Assembly (NCBI RefSeq): GCF_028369105.1
Contig: NZ_JAQNDO010000001.1
Location: forward strand, 11,874,501-11,938,500
Source of the DNA: Polyangium mundeleinium
GTDB taxonomy: Bacteria > Myxococcota_A > Polyangia > Polyangiales > Polyangiaceae
DNA: 64,000 nt
Reading direction: 5' to 3'
Shown here piece by piece: positions 43,432 through 52,461 of this stretch (within the stretch, counting starts at the first letter, position 1; every line of letters begins with the position of its first letter). Below the pieces are notes generated by a model. The model made no database searches. It saw only the letters and a program-made list of their open reading frames with translations, and was not told the origin of the DNA. A program made the translations under genes and the position numbers.

Positions 43432-43893
43432 TCAGATGCCGCCGCGCGTGCGCGCTTCGCGCTCGAGCTGCTCCTGGTACTCCACGCTGAAGCGCGCCCA
43501 GGGCCGCGAGCGCAGACGCGGAACGCCAATCGGCTCGCCCGTGCCCTCGCACAGGCCATACGTGCCGTCGCTGAACTTCGCGAGCGCGCGGTCGATCTCC
43601 GAGAGGAGCTGCACGTCCCGTTCGAGCAGGCGTGAGGCCATCGCCGTCGCGCCCTCGATGTTCGCCTCGTCCATCTCGTCGCCGACCTCGCGGCCGGTGT
43701 CGCGCTCTTGCTCCTGGCGTGTCTCGATGCTCGCCAGAATCTCTGCGCGACGCGTCTCCAGCAACGAGCGCAGCTCCTCGCGCTGCTCTTGCGTGAGCTC
43801 GGGTAGCTCGTCGATCGACTCGCGCGTCGCCGGCCTTGCAACGGGCCTTTGCGGCACGATGCTCCCGATCCCTACTCCCTTTCGAGCGTCCAT
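43432..43893 (-). CDS. DksA/TraR-family protein lacking most zinc ligands
   Basis: Start ATG 43893 preceded by AAGGGA; longer frames lack support. 153 residues. The middle is the DksA coiled coil (ELTQEQREELRSLLETRR; ASIETRQEQERDTGREVGD; EANIEGATAMASRLLERDVQ), with DE-rich tip residues between helices. The C-terminal globular part aligns with YGLCEGTGEPI and RPWARFSVEYQEQLE. Only the first of the four zinc Cys remains; the others are Thr, Ser and Tyr. Similar zinc-less DksA variants are known and can bind the RNA polymerase secondary channel. Divergent from no close neighbour; 109 bases downstream of the next gene. Confidence 0.88.
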   Translation of the reverse strand: MDARKGVGIGSIVPQRPVARPATRESIDELPELTQEQREELRSLLETRRAEILASIETRQEQERDTGREVGDEMDEANIEGATAMASRLLERDVQLLSEIDRALAKFSDGTYGLCEGTGEPIGVPRLRSRPWARFSVEYQEQLEREARTRGGI

Positions 43894-44002
43894 GGTTCCC
43901 TTTGCCGTTCGGCGAGTGTTTTCCGGACGAACGGCAAAGGACATGCCCCCCGTCCTGCGCACGAATCGCACGTCGCGCCGAAGGACGGAGAGCCTAGCAG
44001 GC

Positions 44003-45997
44003 TCAACGGCGCGCGCCGCCGACCCCGAGCGTCTTGATGAGCCAGCCGATGTCTTCGAGCGCCGCCTTCGAGGCCGTGAGGGCGACCTCACCGCGGGGTG
44101 CGTCCACGGTGCCCGACGAGCTCGACGTGAGGAAGATGGGCGTGTCGCCCTGGTGCGGCATCGTGGCGACGGCGCGCATGAGCTGCTCGACGCGCGCATC
44201 CTCGCGCGGGCCGATGACGTCCTTCATGCGCTCCAGGTTCTTGACCAGCGGGCCCATCGACATGAAGCCCGCGCCCATGTAGGTGCCGCGGCGGAGCGGC
44301 TCGAGATCCGTGCGCGACGCGATCGTCCCCGTGTCGGGCGCGCCGGTCTTCACCGCGAGCAGGCGCTTGACGAGCCCGTCCGGCTTGCCGCCCCCGACGG
44401 CGAGCCACGTGCGCGACTTGCCGTCCGACATGAGCAGGACGTGCATCTCCACGGTGACGAGATTTTTCTTCGAGGCGCTCTTGTCGAGCAACGCCGCCGG
44501 GAGGTTCTCGATCCGGATCGCGAGGTCCAGCGAATCGGCCCCGAGGGCCGCGGGGCCGGGGCCGACCTTCACCTTGGGGATCGCCTTCGAGAGCTCCGGG
44601 CCGAACTCCTTGCGCATCGGATCCTGGAAGCCCTTGCGGTTGTAGACGTCCGCGATCTTGCGGAGCTGCTTGCCGAGGTTCGCCGAGCCCTCCTCGTAGC
44701 CCACGAGGCCCCAACCGATCCAGGTGTTGACGAGGGCATCCGCCTCTTGCTGCGGCGTGCGCTTGCCCTTGACCTCCGAGACCTCGTTGCGGCCGCTCGC
44801 CGAGACCGTCTCGACGTCCTTGCTCATGGGCCAGTCGAACAGGTCGCCGAACGCGCGATGATCGGCCTCGGAGCCGATGTTCACCTTCGCGAGGACGCCT
44901 TCGCTGAGGAGGCGCGCCGTGCGCAGGAGCGGCTGGAAGCGCTTCGGTTCGGTGCCGCGGCCATACACGACGCTCGCGCTGTCCTTGGGCGCGCGCCAGA
45001 AAATCGCGGGCGGCGGGCCGGCGCGCTCGGGACGCTCGCCCATGAGGCCGCTCACCCAGGAGTTTTTCCCGCGCATCGAGAGCGAGGCGCTCGCGCGCAG
45101 GCACGTGGCCGGGTCCATCGCCACGTCGAAGGTGAGTTTGTCCGCATCCGAGGCGAACGCGACGATCTCGTCCGCGAGGCCCGTGGCAGCGTCGACGATC
45201 GCGCGGTCGAACTTGGGTTCGCCGAGGGAGAGCTCGGCCTGCGCGATCACGGGCAAACCCTGGACCTGCGTGCGGAGGAGCGAGCCGTAGCGGGCCTCGG
45301 CCGGCGCGAAGCGCACTTCGAGGTGCATGTCCGAGGCCGCGCCGGCCTGCGTCGGCAACGTGCGTGTGAGGTACGGAGCGAGCGTGGTGACGTCCTTCTC
45401 CTTCGGCCCGCACACGAGCCGCGCGGGCGTCGCGCCCGCGGACGCTGCGATCACGCACGTCGAGCCCGACTTGCCGCCGATGCGGAACATGCCCGGCCCG
45501 AGCTCCGTGACGGGGCCCGCGCCCTCGACGGCCATCTTCGCCTTTTCGATCGAGGTGAGGCCGAGCGAGAAGGCCACGAACGCGCCGGGGCGCTTCGATT
45601 GTGTTTCGAGCGAGGCCACGGCGAACACCGGCGCGTCGAGGGAGACGGCGGCCGCGAGGCTACGCACGTCGACGTTGCTCGACACGACGTCGCGCAAGAG
45701 CGCCCGGAGCTGGCCCTCGACGCCGCCCATGAGCGGCTCCGACGGAATGGCCGCGCAGCCCCCGAACGCATTCAGCGTGGCCGCGGGGCTCTTCCAGCCG
45801 AAGAATGCGACGACGTCCTGGGGCTCCGGCACCGGCGAGAGGTCGTAGGCCGTCTCGGTGGGCGGCGCGACGGCGACTTGCGCTGCGCCCTTGTCCTTCG
45901 GGGTATCGGCCGGGGTCTTCGTAGGTTCGACGGTCGCGGGCGACGGGCCACACGCGAGGGCGAGGAGGGCAACGGCCGGAAGGAGCGACGTACGCAT
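44003..45997 (-). CDS. Large lipoprotein of unknown function
   Basis: 664 residues. Signal peptide with lipobox LALAC, a Pro/Thr/Lys spacer to ~50, then a soluble mixed alpha/beta body without recognisable enzyme motifs. Three or four Cys are scattered (FGGCAAI, STCVIAA, RLVCGPK, ATCLRAS). It resembles uncharacterised myxobacterial lipoproteins of DUF3352-like length, but I do not assert membership. It is divergent from the lipoprotein at 46100, with a 102-base shared promoter region. Confidence 0.82.
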   Translation of the reverse strand: MRTSLLPAVALLALACGPSPATVEPTKTPADTPKDKGAAQVAVAPPTETAYDLSPVPEPQDVVAFFGWKSPAATLNAFGGCAAIPSEPLMGGVEGQLRALLRDVVSSNVDVRSLAAAVSLDAPVFAVASLETQSKRPGAFVAFSLGLTSIEKAKMAVEGAGPVTELGPGMFRIGGKSGSTCVIAASAGATPARLVCGPKEKDVTTLAPYLTRTLPTQAGAASDMHLEVRFAPAEARYGSLLRTQVQGLPVIAQAELSLGEPKFDRAIVDAATGLADEIVAFASDADKLTFDVAMDPATCLRASASLSMRGKNSWVSGLMGERPERAGPPPAIFWRAPKDSASVVYGRGTEPKRFQPLLRTARLLSEGVLAKVNIGSEADHRAFGDLFDWPMSKDVETVSASGRNEVSEVKGKRTPQQEADALVNTWIGWGLVGYEEGSANLGKQLRKIADVYNRKGFQDPMRKEFGPELSKAIPKVKVGPGPAALGADSLDLAIRIENLPAALLDKSASKKNLVTVEMHVLLMSDGKSRTWLAVGGGKPDGLVKRLLAVKTGAPDTGTIASRTDLEPLRRGTYMGAGFMSMGPLVKNLERMKDVIGPREDARVEQLMRAVATMPHQGDTPIFLTSSSSGTVDAPRGEVALTASKAALEDIGWLIKTLGVGGARR

Positions 45998-46099
45998 GGT
46001 CCGCCTTATACGGCGGGCGGAAGCGGGCGTCGAGGAGAGCCCGAATCACGCGCGGACTCGGGCTTGCGTTCCGCGCCGCCTCGTCCTACGCCGAACTCC

Positions 46100-46822
46100 A
46101 TGCGCGTACGGACCCGCAAAGACCACCTGCTCCGCATCACGACCCTTGGATGTTCGGCGCTCGTCGCCGTCGTCGCCGCGGCGTGCGGCGGTGAGCAGAC
46201 GCCGCCCCCGGCCAAGCCCGAGCCGCCCCCCGCGGCGACGCCTGCGCCCACGCCGACGGAGACCCCGACAGCCGCGCCCGAGACGCCCCCGCCCCAGCCC
46301 ACGGCGTCGGCGAGCGCCGAGGCGCCGAAGCCCACGGAGGAGCGCCCGCCGGTGCTGATGAGCTCCGACAAGGAGCTCCAGTCGATCTTCACGATGAGCC
46401 CAGGCGCGAAGCTCGAGCTCGGCGACGACAGCGGCCGCGCCATCTTCCGCATCCGCGAAGGCTCGCTGGGCTCGCCGCACATCATCACGTTCAAGCTCGA
46501 TCCGAAGGGCAAGTCGACGGGCGTGCCGATCGGGAAGATCTACCGGCTGCTCGTGCAGATCGAGAACTCGCCGGATCTGCCCACGCTCGAGACCCTGGAC
46601 AAACCCTTCGAGTTCAGCTTCCCCGCGGGCAACAAGAAGGACGCGAACCTCGCGATCGGCGACGTGAAGGTCGACGACAAGGGCCGCGAGAAGATCACCT
46701 GGACCGTCGTCGCGCCCGAGAAGATCGACGACTCGACGGGGATGGCCTTCTTCAAGATCAAGTCGATCGGCAACTACTTCATGCACGTCACGGCGAAGCC
46801 CCCGACCGAGGCGCCCAAGTGA
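46100..46822 (+). CDS. Pro-rich lipoprotein
   Basis: Start ATG 46100 gives a signal peptide with lipobox VVAAAC; the much longer frame entering from 42935 is a shadow. 240 residues: after the lipidated Cys, ~50 residues of Pro/Ala/Thr linker (PPPAKPEPPPAATPAPTPTE), then a compact beta-rich domain (~85-235; LELGDDSGRAIFRIREG, FEFSFPAGNKKDANLAIGDV). No family recognised. Its last 35 bases overlap the convergent flavoprotein gene. Confidence 0.83.
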   Translation: MRVRTRKDHLLRITTLGCSALVAVVAAACGGEQTPPPAKPEPPPAATPAPTPTETPTAAPETPPPQPTASASAEAPKPTEERPPVLMSSDKELQSIFTMSPGAKLELGDDSGRAIFRIREGSLGSPHIITFKLDPKGKSTGVPIGKIYRLLVQIENSPDLPTLETLDKPFEFSFPAGNKKDANLAIGDVKVDDKGREKITWTVVAPEKIDDSTGMAFFKIKSIGNYFMHVTAKPPTEAPK

Positions 46823-48026
46823 AGCGCGCCTGATCGAACGCCCAGCCGAACAAGGCCCCCCCGAGATCGAGCGCGCTCCTGCCGAGCGCGCGCCGATCGA
46901 CCCGTTCCCCCGCGAAGTACTCCATCCCCGCCCGCGCGAGCGCGTGTGAGCGCGTGATCCATCGCTCGATCACGGGGCGCGTGCCGCCGTAGACGAAGCG
47001 CGCCGCACGCGCGCGCAGGCGGAGATCCAACCCGAGGCGGCTCGCGCGGAGCACCGCGGGGAACGAGGCGAACGAGAGGTCGCCTGCTTCGAGCGCGCGC
47101 GCGAGGAACGGGCCCGCGACGGCGCCGTACTGGATTGCCTGTGCGATGCCCTCGCCGAGCGCCGGATCGATGCCCGCTGCTTCGCCGACGAGGAGCACAC
47201 GCGGCCGCGCGAAGGGCTCGTGCAAGGAGAGGCCACGTTCGGCGAAGCGGCGCAGCGACGACACGGGCACGGGCACGCCCTGCTCGTCCGCGCGGGCGAG
47301 GAGCCGCTCGCCCGGCGCTGGCTCGGTCGCGGCGCGCTCGGGGACGCCCTCGGCGCGGAGCTCGTAGATGCCACGACAAACCATGGGGGTTCCGTGGACG
47401 AGCGTGGGAAAGTCCCAGGCGTACCCGGGCAAACCCCGCGCGGCCATGTCGAAATGGAGGACGTCCCGAGGACCGTCGCCGCGGGCCGCCTGCGTGTCGA
47501 CCTCCACGGCCTGGGCCATGAACGCGCCGCGCGGCAAGCCGAGCGCGCGCCGCACGACGCTGCCGACACCGTCCGCGCCGACGACGGCGCGCGCGCGGAT
47601 CTCGCCGATCGAGGTCTCGATCCGCGCATCGTGATCGCCGATCACGAGCCCCGTAACCTTCACGCCGTCGCGCACCCGCACGCCGCGCGCCATCGCCTCA
47701 CGCGCGAAGGCATGATCGAACTCGAAGCGCCGGACGACACGGCCGATCGGCGGTCCCTCGGCGCGCGCGGCGAGCCGGCGGCCCGCAGCGTCCACGGACA
47801 AACCGTGGATCGGGACCGAGGGGACGTCGACGCGCACGCCGATCGACGCGAGCAGCCGATCCGCGCGGGCGCCGATCGCACCCGCGCAGATTTTCTCTCT
47901 CGGATACGTCGCTCGCTCCAGCACGACGATGCGTTCGGCGAGCCGCGGCGCGGCGTGCGCGAAAAAGAGCGCCGTCGAGATGCCGGCGGGGCCGCCGCCG
48001 ACGATCACGATCTCCGCGTCGAGCAT
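46788..48026 (-). CDS. FAD-dependent geranylgeranyl reductase-type oxidoreductase
   Basis: 412 residues. N-terminal Rossmann FAD site (IVIVGGGPAGISTALFFA), the family's YPREKICAGAIG motif, the mid GADGVGSVVRRAL motif, and a late RVLLVGEAAGIDPALGEGIAQA for FAD binding. These mark the geranylgeranyl reductase/PHBH-like flavoprotein group, which reduces isoprenoid or oxidises aromatic substrates. Soluble or peripheral. It lies 13 bases downstream of the argJ-argB gene on the same strand, so it could be co-transcribed with arginine genes. The 3' end overlaps the convergent lipoprotein gene. Confidence 0.9.
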   Translation of the reverse strand: MLDAEIVIVGGGPAGISTALFFAHAAPRLAERIVVLERATYPREKICAGAIGARADRLLASIGVRVDVPSVPIHGLSVDAAGRRLAARAEGPPIGRVVRRFEFDHAFAREAMARGVRVRDGVKVTGLVIGDHDARIETSIGEIRARAVVGADGVGSVVRRALGLPRGAFMAQAVEVDTQAARGDGPRDVLHFDMAARGLPGYAWDFPTLVHGTPMVCRGIYELRAEGVPERAATEPAPGERLLARADEQGVPVPVSSLRRFAERGLSLHEPFARPRVLLVGEAAGIDPALGEGIAQAIQYGAVAGPFLARALEAGDLSFASFPAVLRASRLGLDLRLRARAARFVYGGTRPVIERWITRSHALARAGMEYFAGERVDRRALGRSALDLGGALFGWAFDQARFTWAPRSGASP

Positions 48027-48039
48027 GGGGAGCGCGGGC

Positions 48040-50166
48040 TCAGCCCATGGGGAATTCTTCGCCCTCTTTGGGCGCGCCCGCGCGGATCATCGTGCCGACG
48101 CCGCGCGAGGTGAAGAGCTCCGCCACGACGTTGTGCGGGACGCGGCCGTCGATGATGTGCACCGTCTCCACGCCGCCTTCGAGCGCGCGCAGGATCGACG
48201 CCGCCTTCGGGAGCATGCCGCCCGTGACCGTGCCGTCACGCATGCGCGCGTCGAGCTCCTCCGCGCTCATCTCCGAGACGAGCAGGCCCTTCGAGAGGAT
48301 GCCCGCGACGTCGGTCAGGAAGATGAGCTTGCGCGCGCCGCACGCGACCGCGACCTCCGCGGCCACCGTGTCGGCGTTGATGTTGTACGTGTTCCCGTCC
48401 TTGCCGAGGCCGATCGGCGAGATGACCGGGATGTACCCCTTGCCGAGCAAGAGCTCGAGCACGTCGGGATCGACCCGCGCGACCTCGCCGACGTAGCCGA
48501 GGTCCTTGCCGGGCGGCATGTTCATCTTGCGCGCCTCGATGAGGCCGCCGTCCTTGCCGGACAACCCCACGGCCTTCGTGCCCGCGCGCGCGAGCGAGGC
48601 GACGACCTCCTTGTTGATCTGGCCCGTGAGGACCATCTCGACGACGCGCAGGCTCGCGGCGTCGGTGACGCGCAGGCCGTCGACGAACTCGGTCGTCTGG
48701 CCCATCTGCTCGAGCGTGCGCGAGATCTCGGGGCCGCCGCCGTGCACGATGATCGGCCGAAGGCCCACGGCCTGGAGCAGGCGTACGTCCTCGGCGAAGC
48801 GGTCCTTGAGGTCGGCGCGCACCATCGCGGCGCCGCCGTACTTGATGACCGCGCGCGTGCCGGCGAAACGCTCGATGTACCGGAGCGCCTGCACGAGCGT
48901 GTCGGCCTTGAGCTCCGGCGTCTTCCTGTCGAGGCTCGGATCCCGGCGCACGGGGCCGTCGGGCGAGTCGACGAGCACCGCCGCGTAGTCCGCGTTGATT
49001 CGTACGTAGTCGTAGGAAAGGTCGCAGCCCCAGGCCGTGGCCTCGCCGAGGCCCGAGCCGACCTCGATGTCGACGAAGACCTCCTCGCCGCGGAGGAGCG
49101 CGCGGAGGGCGTCGGCGTCGAACGGCTGCGGCTTGCCCTGCGCGTAGACGAGGACGTTCTGCAGGCGCACGCTCGCGACCGCCGGATCGAAGCGAATGTG
49201 CTGCTCGGCGGCGCGTGAGCCAACCGCCGCGAGGACGCGGCCCCAGTTCGGGTCCGTCCCGAAAAACGCGGCCTTCGCGAGGTTCGACTCGGTGACGGCA
49301 CGCGCGAGCGCGCGCGCCGACGTGAGATCCTCCGCGCCGCGCACGGTGACCGTGATGAGGTGCTGCGCGCCCTCGCCATCACCGGCGATGGTGCGCGCGA
49401 GCTCGCGGCAGATGTCGATGAGCGCAGCGGCGAAGCTCTGCGCCTCGGGCGAGTCGCGGCGCGTGATCGGGTCGTTCTCCGCCATGCCGTTCGCGAGCAC
49501 GAGGACCTGATCGTTCGTCGACGTGTCGCGATCGACGCTGACCATGTTGAAGGTCTCGTCCACGGCGGCGTGGAGGATCGCGTCGAGCACGGAGACATCG
49601 ATCGCCGCGTCGGTCACGAGGAACGCGAGCATCGTGGCCATGTTCGGGTGGATCATGCCCGAGCCCTTGGCGATGCCCGCGATACGCACGCGATCCCCGC
49701 CGAGGAAAATCTCGCGCGAGGCGAGCTTCGTGCAGGTGTCCGTCGTGAGGATCGCCTCGGCCGCAGGCGTGGGATCCTGGCCGAGCTTGGCGATGAGGCC
49801 AGGGACCGCGGCGGAGACCTTTGCATGCGGCAAGGGCACGCCGATGACGCCCGTCGAGCAGGTGAGGACCGCGTCGATCGGGATGCCGAGCGCGTCGGCG
49901 ACGGAGGCGGCCATGCGCTGGTTCGCGAGGACGCCTTCTTCCCCCGCGAGGCAGTTCGCGTTGCCGCTGTTCGCCACGATCGCGCGCGCGTCCTTGCGAG
50001 GCAGCCGCGCGACGTTCCAGTCGACGCACGCCGCGCGCGACTTCGAGCGCGTGAAGCACCCGGCCGCGACGGCGGGCACCTCCGAGAGCACGAGCGCGAG
50101 GTCGGAGCGTTTGACCTTGATGCCGGCGGAGGCGCCGGCAAACGAGAAACCTAGCGGAATTTTCAC
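48040..50166 (-). CDS. argJB: ArgJ-ArgB fusion: glutamate N-acetyltransferase and acetylglutamate kinase
   Basis: 708 residues in one unbroken frame. Residues 1-~405 are ArgJ: the KGSGMIHPNMATMLAFL region holds the self-cleavage Ala-Thr site, with the Thr nucleophile, and the domain ends in a WGCDLSYDYVRINADY block. Residues ~420-708 are ArgB: VIKYGGAAM, IVHGGGPEISRTLEQMG and NINADTVAAEVAVA (nucleotide/substrate loops). The protein should transfer acetyl between ornithine and glutamate, then phosphorylate N-acetylglutamate, so it covers steps 1, 2 and 5 of cyclic arginine synthesis. Self-cleavage would leave an ArgJ beta chain fused to ArgB. argC lies just upstream. Confidence 0.96.
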   Translation of the reverse strand: MKIPLGFSFAGASAGIKVKRSDLALVLSEVPAVAAGCFTRSKSRAACVDWNVARLPRKDARAIVANSGNANCLAGEEGVLANQRMAASVADALGIPIDAVLTCSTGVIGVPLPHAKVSAAVPGLIAKLGQDPTPAAEAILTTDTCTKLASREIFLGGDRVRIAGIAKGSGMIHPNMATMLAFLVTDAAIDVSVLDAILHAAVDETFNMVSVDRDTSTNDQVLVLANGMAENDPITRRDSPEAQSFAAALIDICRELARTIAGDGEGAQHLITVTVRGAEDLTSARALARAVTESNLAKAAFFGTDPNWGRVLAAVGSRAAEQHIRFDPAVASVRLQNVLVYAQGKPQPFDADALRALLRGEEVFVDIEVGSGLGEATAWGCDLSYDYVRINADYAAVLVDSPDGPVRRDPSLDRKTPELKADTLVQALRYIERFAGTRAVIKYGGAAMVRADLKDRFAEDVRLLQAVGLRPIIVHGGGPEISRTLEQMGQTTEFVDGLRVTDAASLRVVEMVLTGQINKEVVASLARAGTKAVGLSGKDGGLIEARKMNMPPGKDLGYVGEVARVDPDVLELLLGKGYIPVISPIGLGKDGNTYNINADTVAAEVAVACGARKLIFLTDVAGILSKGLLVSEMSAEELDARMRDGTVTGGMLPKAASILRALEGGVETVHIIDGRVPHNVVAELFTSRGVGTMIRAGAPKEGEEFPMG

Positions 50167-50227
50167 GGGCCACCTCGGGATAGGGGGAGCCGCGGCGCGC
50201 GGGCGACGCGGGGGAGCCCTTCGTGGG

Positions 50228-51274
50228 TCAATGCGGCGAAAGCGGCGGCGCGCCGATCATGGCGCAGAGGTTCTGGAGCGCCTGCGAGGCGGCTCCCTTG
50301 AGCAGGTTGTCGAGCGCAGAGGTGACGACGACCGAGCCACGCTCGGCGTCGGCGCGGACGCCGAGGCGCGCATACGGGGTGTACGCGACCTGGGCGAGCG
50401 TGACGTCCTCCGGCGCGCGCACCTCGACGAGGTCCGCGGGGGCGTACGCGCGGCGGAAGAGCGCCTCGATTTGCGCGGGCGGGACCGCGCCCGAGAGGCG
50501 CGCGAAGGCCGTGACGAGCAGGCCACGACGCACGGGCAAGAGGTGCGGGACGAACGTCACGGAGGCGCGCGCGCGGCCCGCACGCGAGAGCGCTTGCTCG
50601 ATCTCGGGCGTGTGCTGGTGGTTGCCCACGCGGTAGGCCGAGAGGTTCTCGTCGACCTCCATGAACAGGAGCCGCTCCTCGACCTTGCGGCCCGCGCCCG
50701 AGACGCCGCTCTTGCCGTCGACGTACATCGACGCCGGGTCGATCGCGCCCGCCTCGACGAGCGGCGCGAGCGCGAGGATCGCGGCCGTCGCGTAGCAGCC
50801 GGGGTTCGCGATGAGGCGCGCGTCCTTCGCGCCGCCCGTGCGCGTCGAGGCAGAGGCGACCTCCGGCAGGCCGTAATGCGCCTCGGCGAGCAGCTCGGGC
50901 GCGGGGTGCTCGAAGCCGTACCAGCGCGGATACGCGGCCGGATCCTCCAGGCGAAACGCGCCCGAGAGATCCACGACGCGCACGCCGTGCGCGAGCAGCT
51001 CCGGCGCGAGCTTGGCCGAGACCTCGGCGGGCGTCGCGAGCAGCGCGACCTCGCTCTGTCGGGCGATGGCGATGGCGTCGCTCATCGGCGCGACAGGGAG
51101 CTTGGCGACGCTCGCGGGCACACGCACGCGCTCGCCGAGCTTCGATCCCTGCCAGCGATCCGCAGCAACACCCACGAGCGAGAGCGAGGCGTGGTCGGCG
51201 ACGAGCCGCGCGAGCTCGCTGCCGGCAAAGCCGCTGACGCCGAGGATCGAGACGGGGACTTTGGACGCGCTCAC
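50228..51274 (-). CDS. argC: N-acetyl-gamma-glutamyl-phosphate reductase
   Basis: 348 residues. NADP-binding start (SILGVSGFAGSELARL), active-site Cys in ANPGCYATA, catalytic His region in FVPHLLPVRRGLL, and substrate-binding GKSGVSGAGRK. It reduces N-acetylglutamyl-5-phosphate to the semialdehyde, the step after ArgB, in the cytoplasm. It precedes the argJ-argB fusion by 61 bases on the same strand, so a minimal arg operon is likely. The upstream region is shared with a divergent lipoprotein gene. Confidence 0.97.
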   Translation of the reverse strand: MSASKVPVSILGVSGFAGSELARLVADHASLSLVGVAADRWQGSKLGERVRVPASVAKLPVAPMSDAIAIARQSEVALLATPAEVSAKLAPELLAHGVRVVDLSGAFRLEDPAAYPRWYGFEHPAPELLAEAHYGLPEVASASTRTGGAKDARLIANPGCYATAAILALAPLVEAGAIDPASMYVDGKSGVSGAGRKVEERLLFMEVDENLSAYRVGNHQHTPEIEQALSRAGRARASVTFVPHLLPVRRGLLVTAFARLSGAVPPAQIEALFRRAYAPADLVEVRAPEDVTLAQVAYTPYARLGVRADAERGSVVVTSALDNLLKGAASQALQNLCAMIGAPPLSPH

Positions 51275-51337
51275 GGGCGCGGTTCCCTACAGAGCGACGA
51301 CGCCCTTGTCAAACGGTTGTGCATGCTCGCCGCGGGA

Positions 51338-51353
51338 TGGCACCTCGGTTGCT
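51338..51353 (+). promoter_or_regulatory. Candidate sigma-54 promoter
   Basis: TGGCAC at 51338-51343, five bases, then TTGCT at 51349-51353 match the sigma-54 -24/-12 consensus (TGGCAC-N5-TTGCW) with the invariant GG and GC correctly spaced. Transcription would begin near 51365 and read into the lipoprotein gene at 51428. No enhancer-binding protein gene is in the window. Confidence 0.6.
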
Positions 51354-51427
51354 CGTCCGAGCCGCAAGCGAGGTGACCTGTGCGGATCCGATGCAACGTT
51401 GGCGCCCGGGACGGACGATATAGGCGA

Positions 51428-51817
51428 GTGAATCGCGACGGAAGCGGCGCGTGGCTCCTCGCGCCCGTCATCGCATTGTCGATGCTGGCCGCGGGCTGTG
51501 TCGCGACGCTGTCGGCCGGGACCCCGAACGTGGGCGGGTACGACGTGGCGTACGCGGAGGCGGTCCCCGTCGATGTGAATATGTACCCGGCCGTCGAGTA
51601 TCGGGGCCGGCTCGCTTACCTCGTCGAGGGGCGCTGGTACTGGCCGACGGACAATGGCTGGGTCGTGTTCGTCGAAGAGCCGCCTGAGCTCACGAGGTAC
51701 CGCACGAATGTCCAGACCGCGCCGCGCGCCGTGCCGCCGCCCGCGGTCGAGTACGGCTATCCGCCGGTTCGTCCGACGAAACCGCGCGAAATTCATCGCG
51801 AGTACCGGCCGCATTGA
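51428..51817 (+). CDS. Small lipoprotein with Tyr/Trp-rich domain
   Basis: Start GTG 51428 gives a compact signal peptide (WLLAPVIALSMLAAGC); GTG 51380 would add 16 residues. 129 residues with lipobox LAAGC and a short domain rich in aromatics (YDVAYAEAVPVDVNMYP, GRWYWPTDNGWVVFVEEPP), then a Pro-rich tail. Similar short surface lipoproteins occur in myxobacteria; function unknown. The next lipoprotein gene starts 29 bases later, so the two are probably co-transcribed from the sigma-54-like site. Confidence 0.78.
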   Translation: MNRDGSGAWLLAPVIALSMLAAGCVATLSAGTPNVGGYDVAYAEAVPVDVNMYPAVEYRGRLAYLVEGRWYWPTDNGWVVFVEEPPELTRYRTNVQTAPRAVPPPAVEYGYPPVRPTKPREIHREYRPH

Positions 51818-51846
51818 CCGGCGACACACAGGGGGAGGGGTTTTCC

Positions 51847-52329
51847 ATGCGCAATTCCATCATCCAATGGGCAGGCCCTTGGGCCTTGGTGCTTTCGCTC
51901 GCCCCCGCCGCGATCGGGTGCCAGGCCGAGGGGGCCGTGTTCGTGCCCATCGGCCGCGACACGGGGACGGTGACGCAAAGCTGGTCGCTCGGCGGGCGCT
52001 TCGACCCGAGCCGCTGCCGCATGTATGGCGCCGATCGCATGGAGCTCGTCATCCGCGACACGGCCGGACGCACGGTGGCGCGCGCCTATCAGCCCTGCCG
52101 AGAGCTGCAAATGACGGTGACCCTGCCCGAAGGAACGTACCTGGCCGACGCGACGCTCCTCGGCTCCGACGGGTCGGAGGTGAGCACCACGCTCAACCTG
52201 CAGCCGTTCCGCATCCTTCGAAACACCGACACGCACGTCGATACCGACTTCCCGACGTCGTCGATGCTGACGGTGCTCTCCGTCGACGCAGCCGCGTCGA
52301 GCGAGCCGGTCGACGAAGAAGCGCCCTGA
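51847..52329 (+). CDS. Lipoprotein of unknown function
   Basis: ATG 51847 follows a strong purine run (GGGGGAGGGG, 51830-51839). 160 residues: signal peptide with lipobox AAIGC, then a beta-rich domain with two Cys (SRCRMYGADRMELVIRDTAG; AYQPCRELQMTVTLPEGTY), an immunoglobulin-like pattern ending in an acidic tail. Family not recognised. Second gene of a lipoprotein pair. Confidence 0.8.
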   Translation: MRNSIIQWAGPWALVLSLAPAAIGCQAEGAVFVPIGRDTGTVTQSWSLGGRFDPSRCRMYGADRMELVIRDTAGRTVARAYQPCRELQMTVTLPEGTYLADATLLGSDGSEVSTTLNLQPFRILRNTDTHVDTDFPTSSMLTVLSVDAAASSEPVDEEAP

Positions 52330-52461
52330 TCCAAGGGACGCAGAGCGAGGGCACGCGCGACGTACGAGGGCAGACGCGTCGGCCTTGATCTGCGTCCCCG
52401 ACTTCATCCATGCTCTCCGCGCTCGCCTCCGGCTTTCCCGGCAGGGCGGCGCCTCGCCCAC

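Noticed and set aside
42935-46600. A 1295-residue plus-strand frame ending at 46822
   Set aside because: Only its last 240 codons (46100-46822) are a real lipoprotein; the rest is antisense to three good minus-strand genes.
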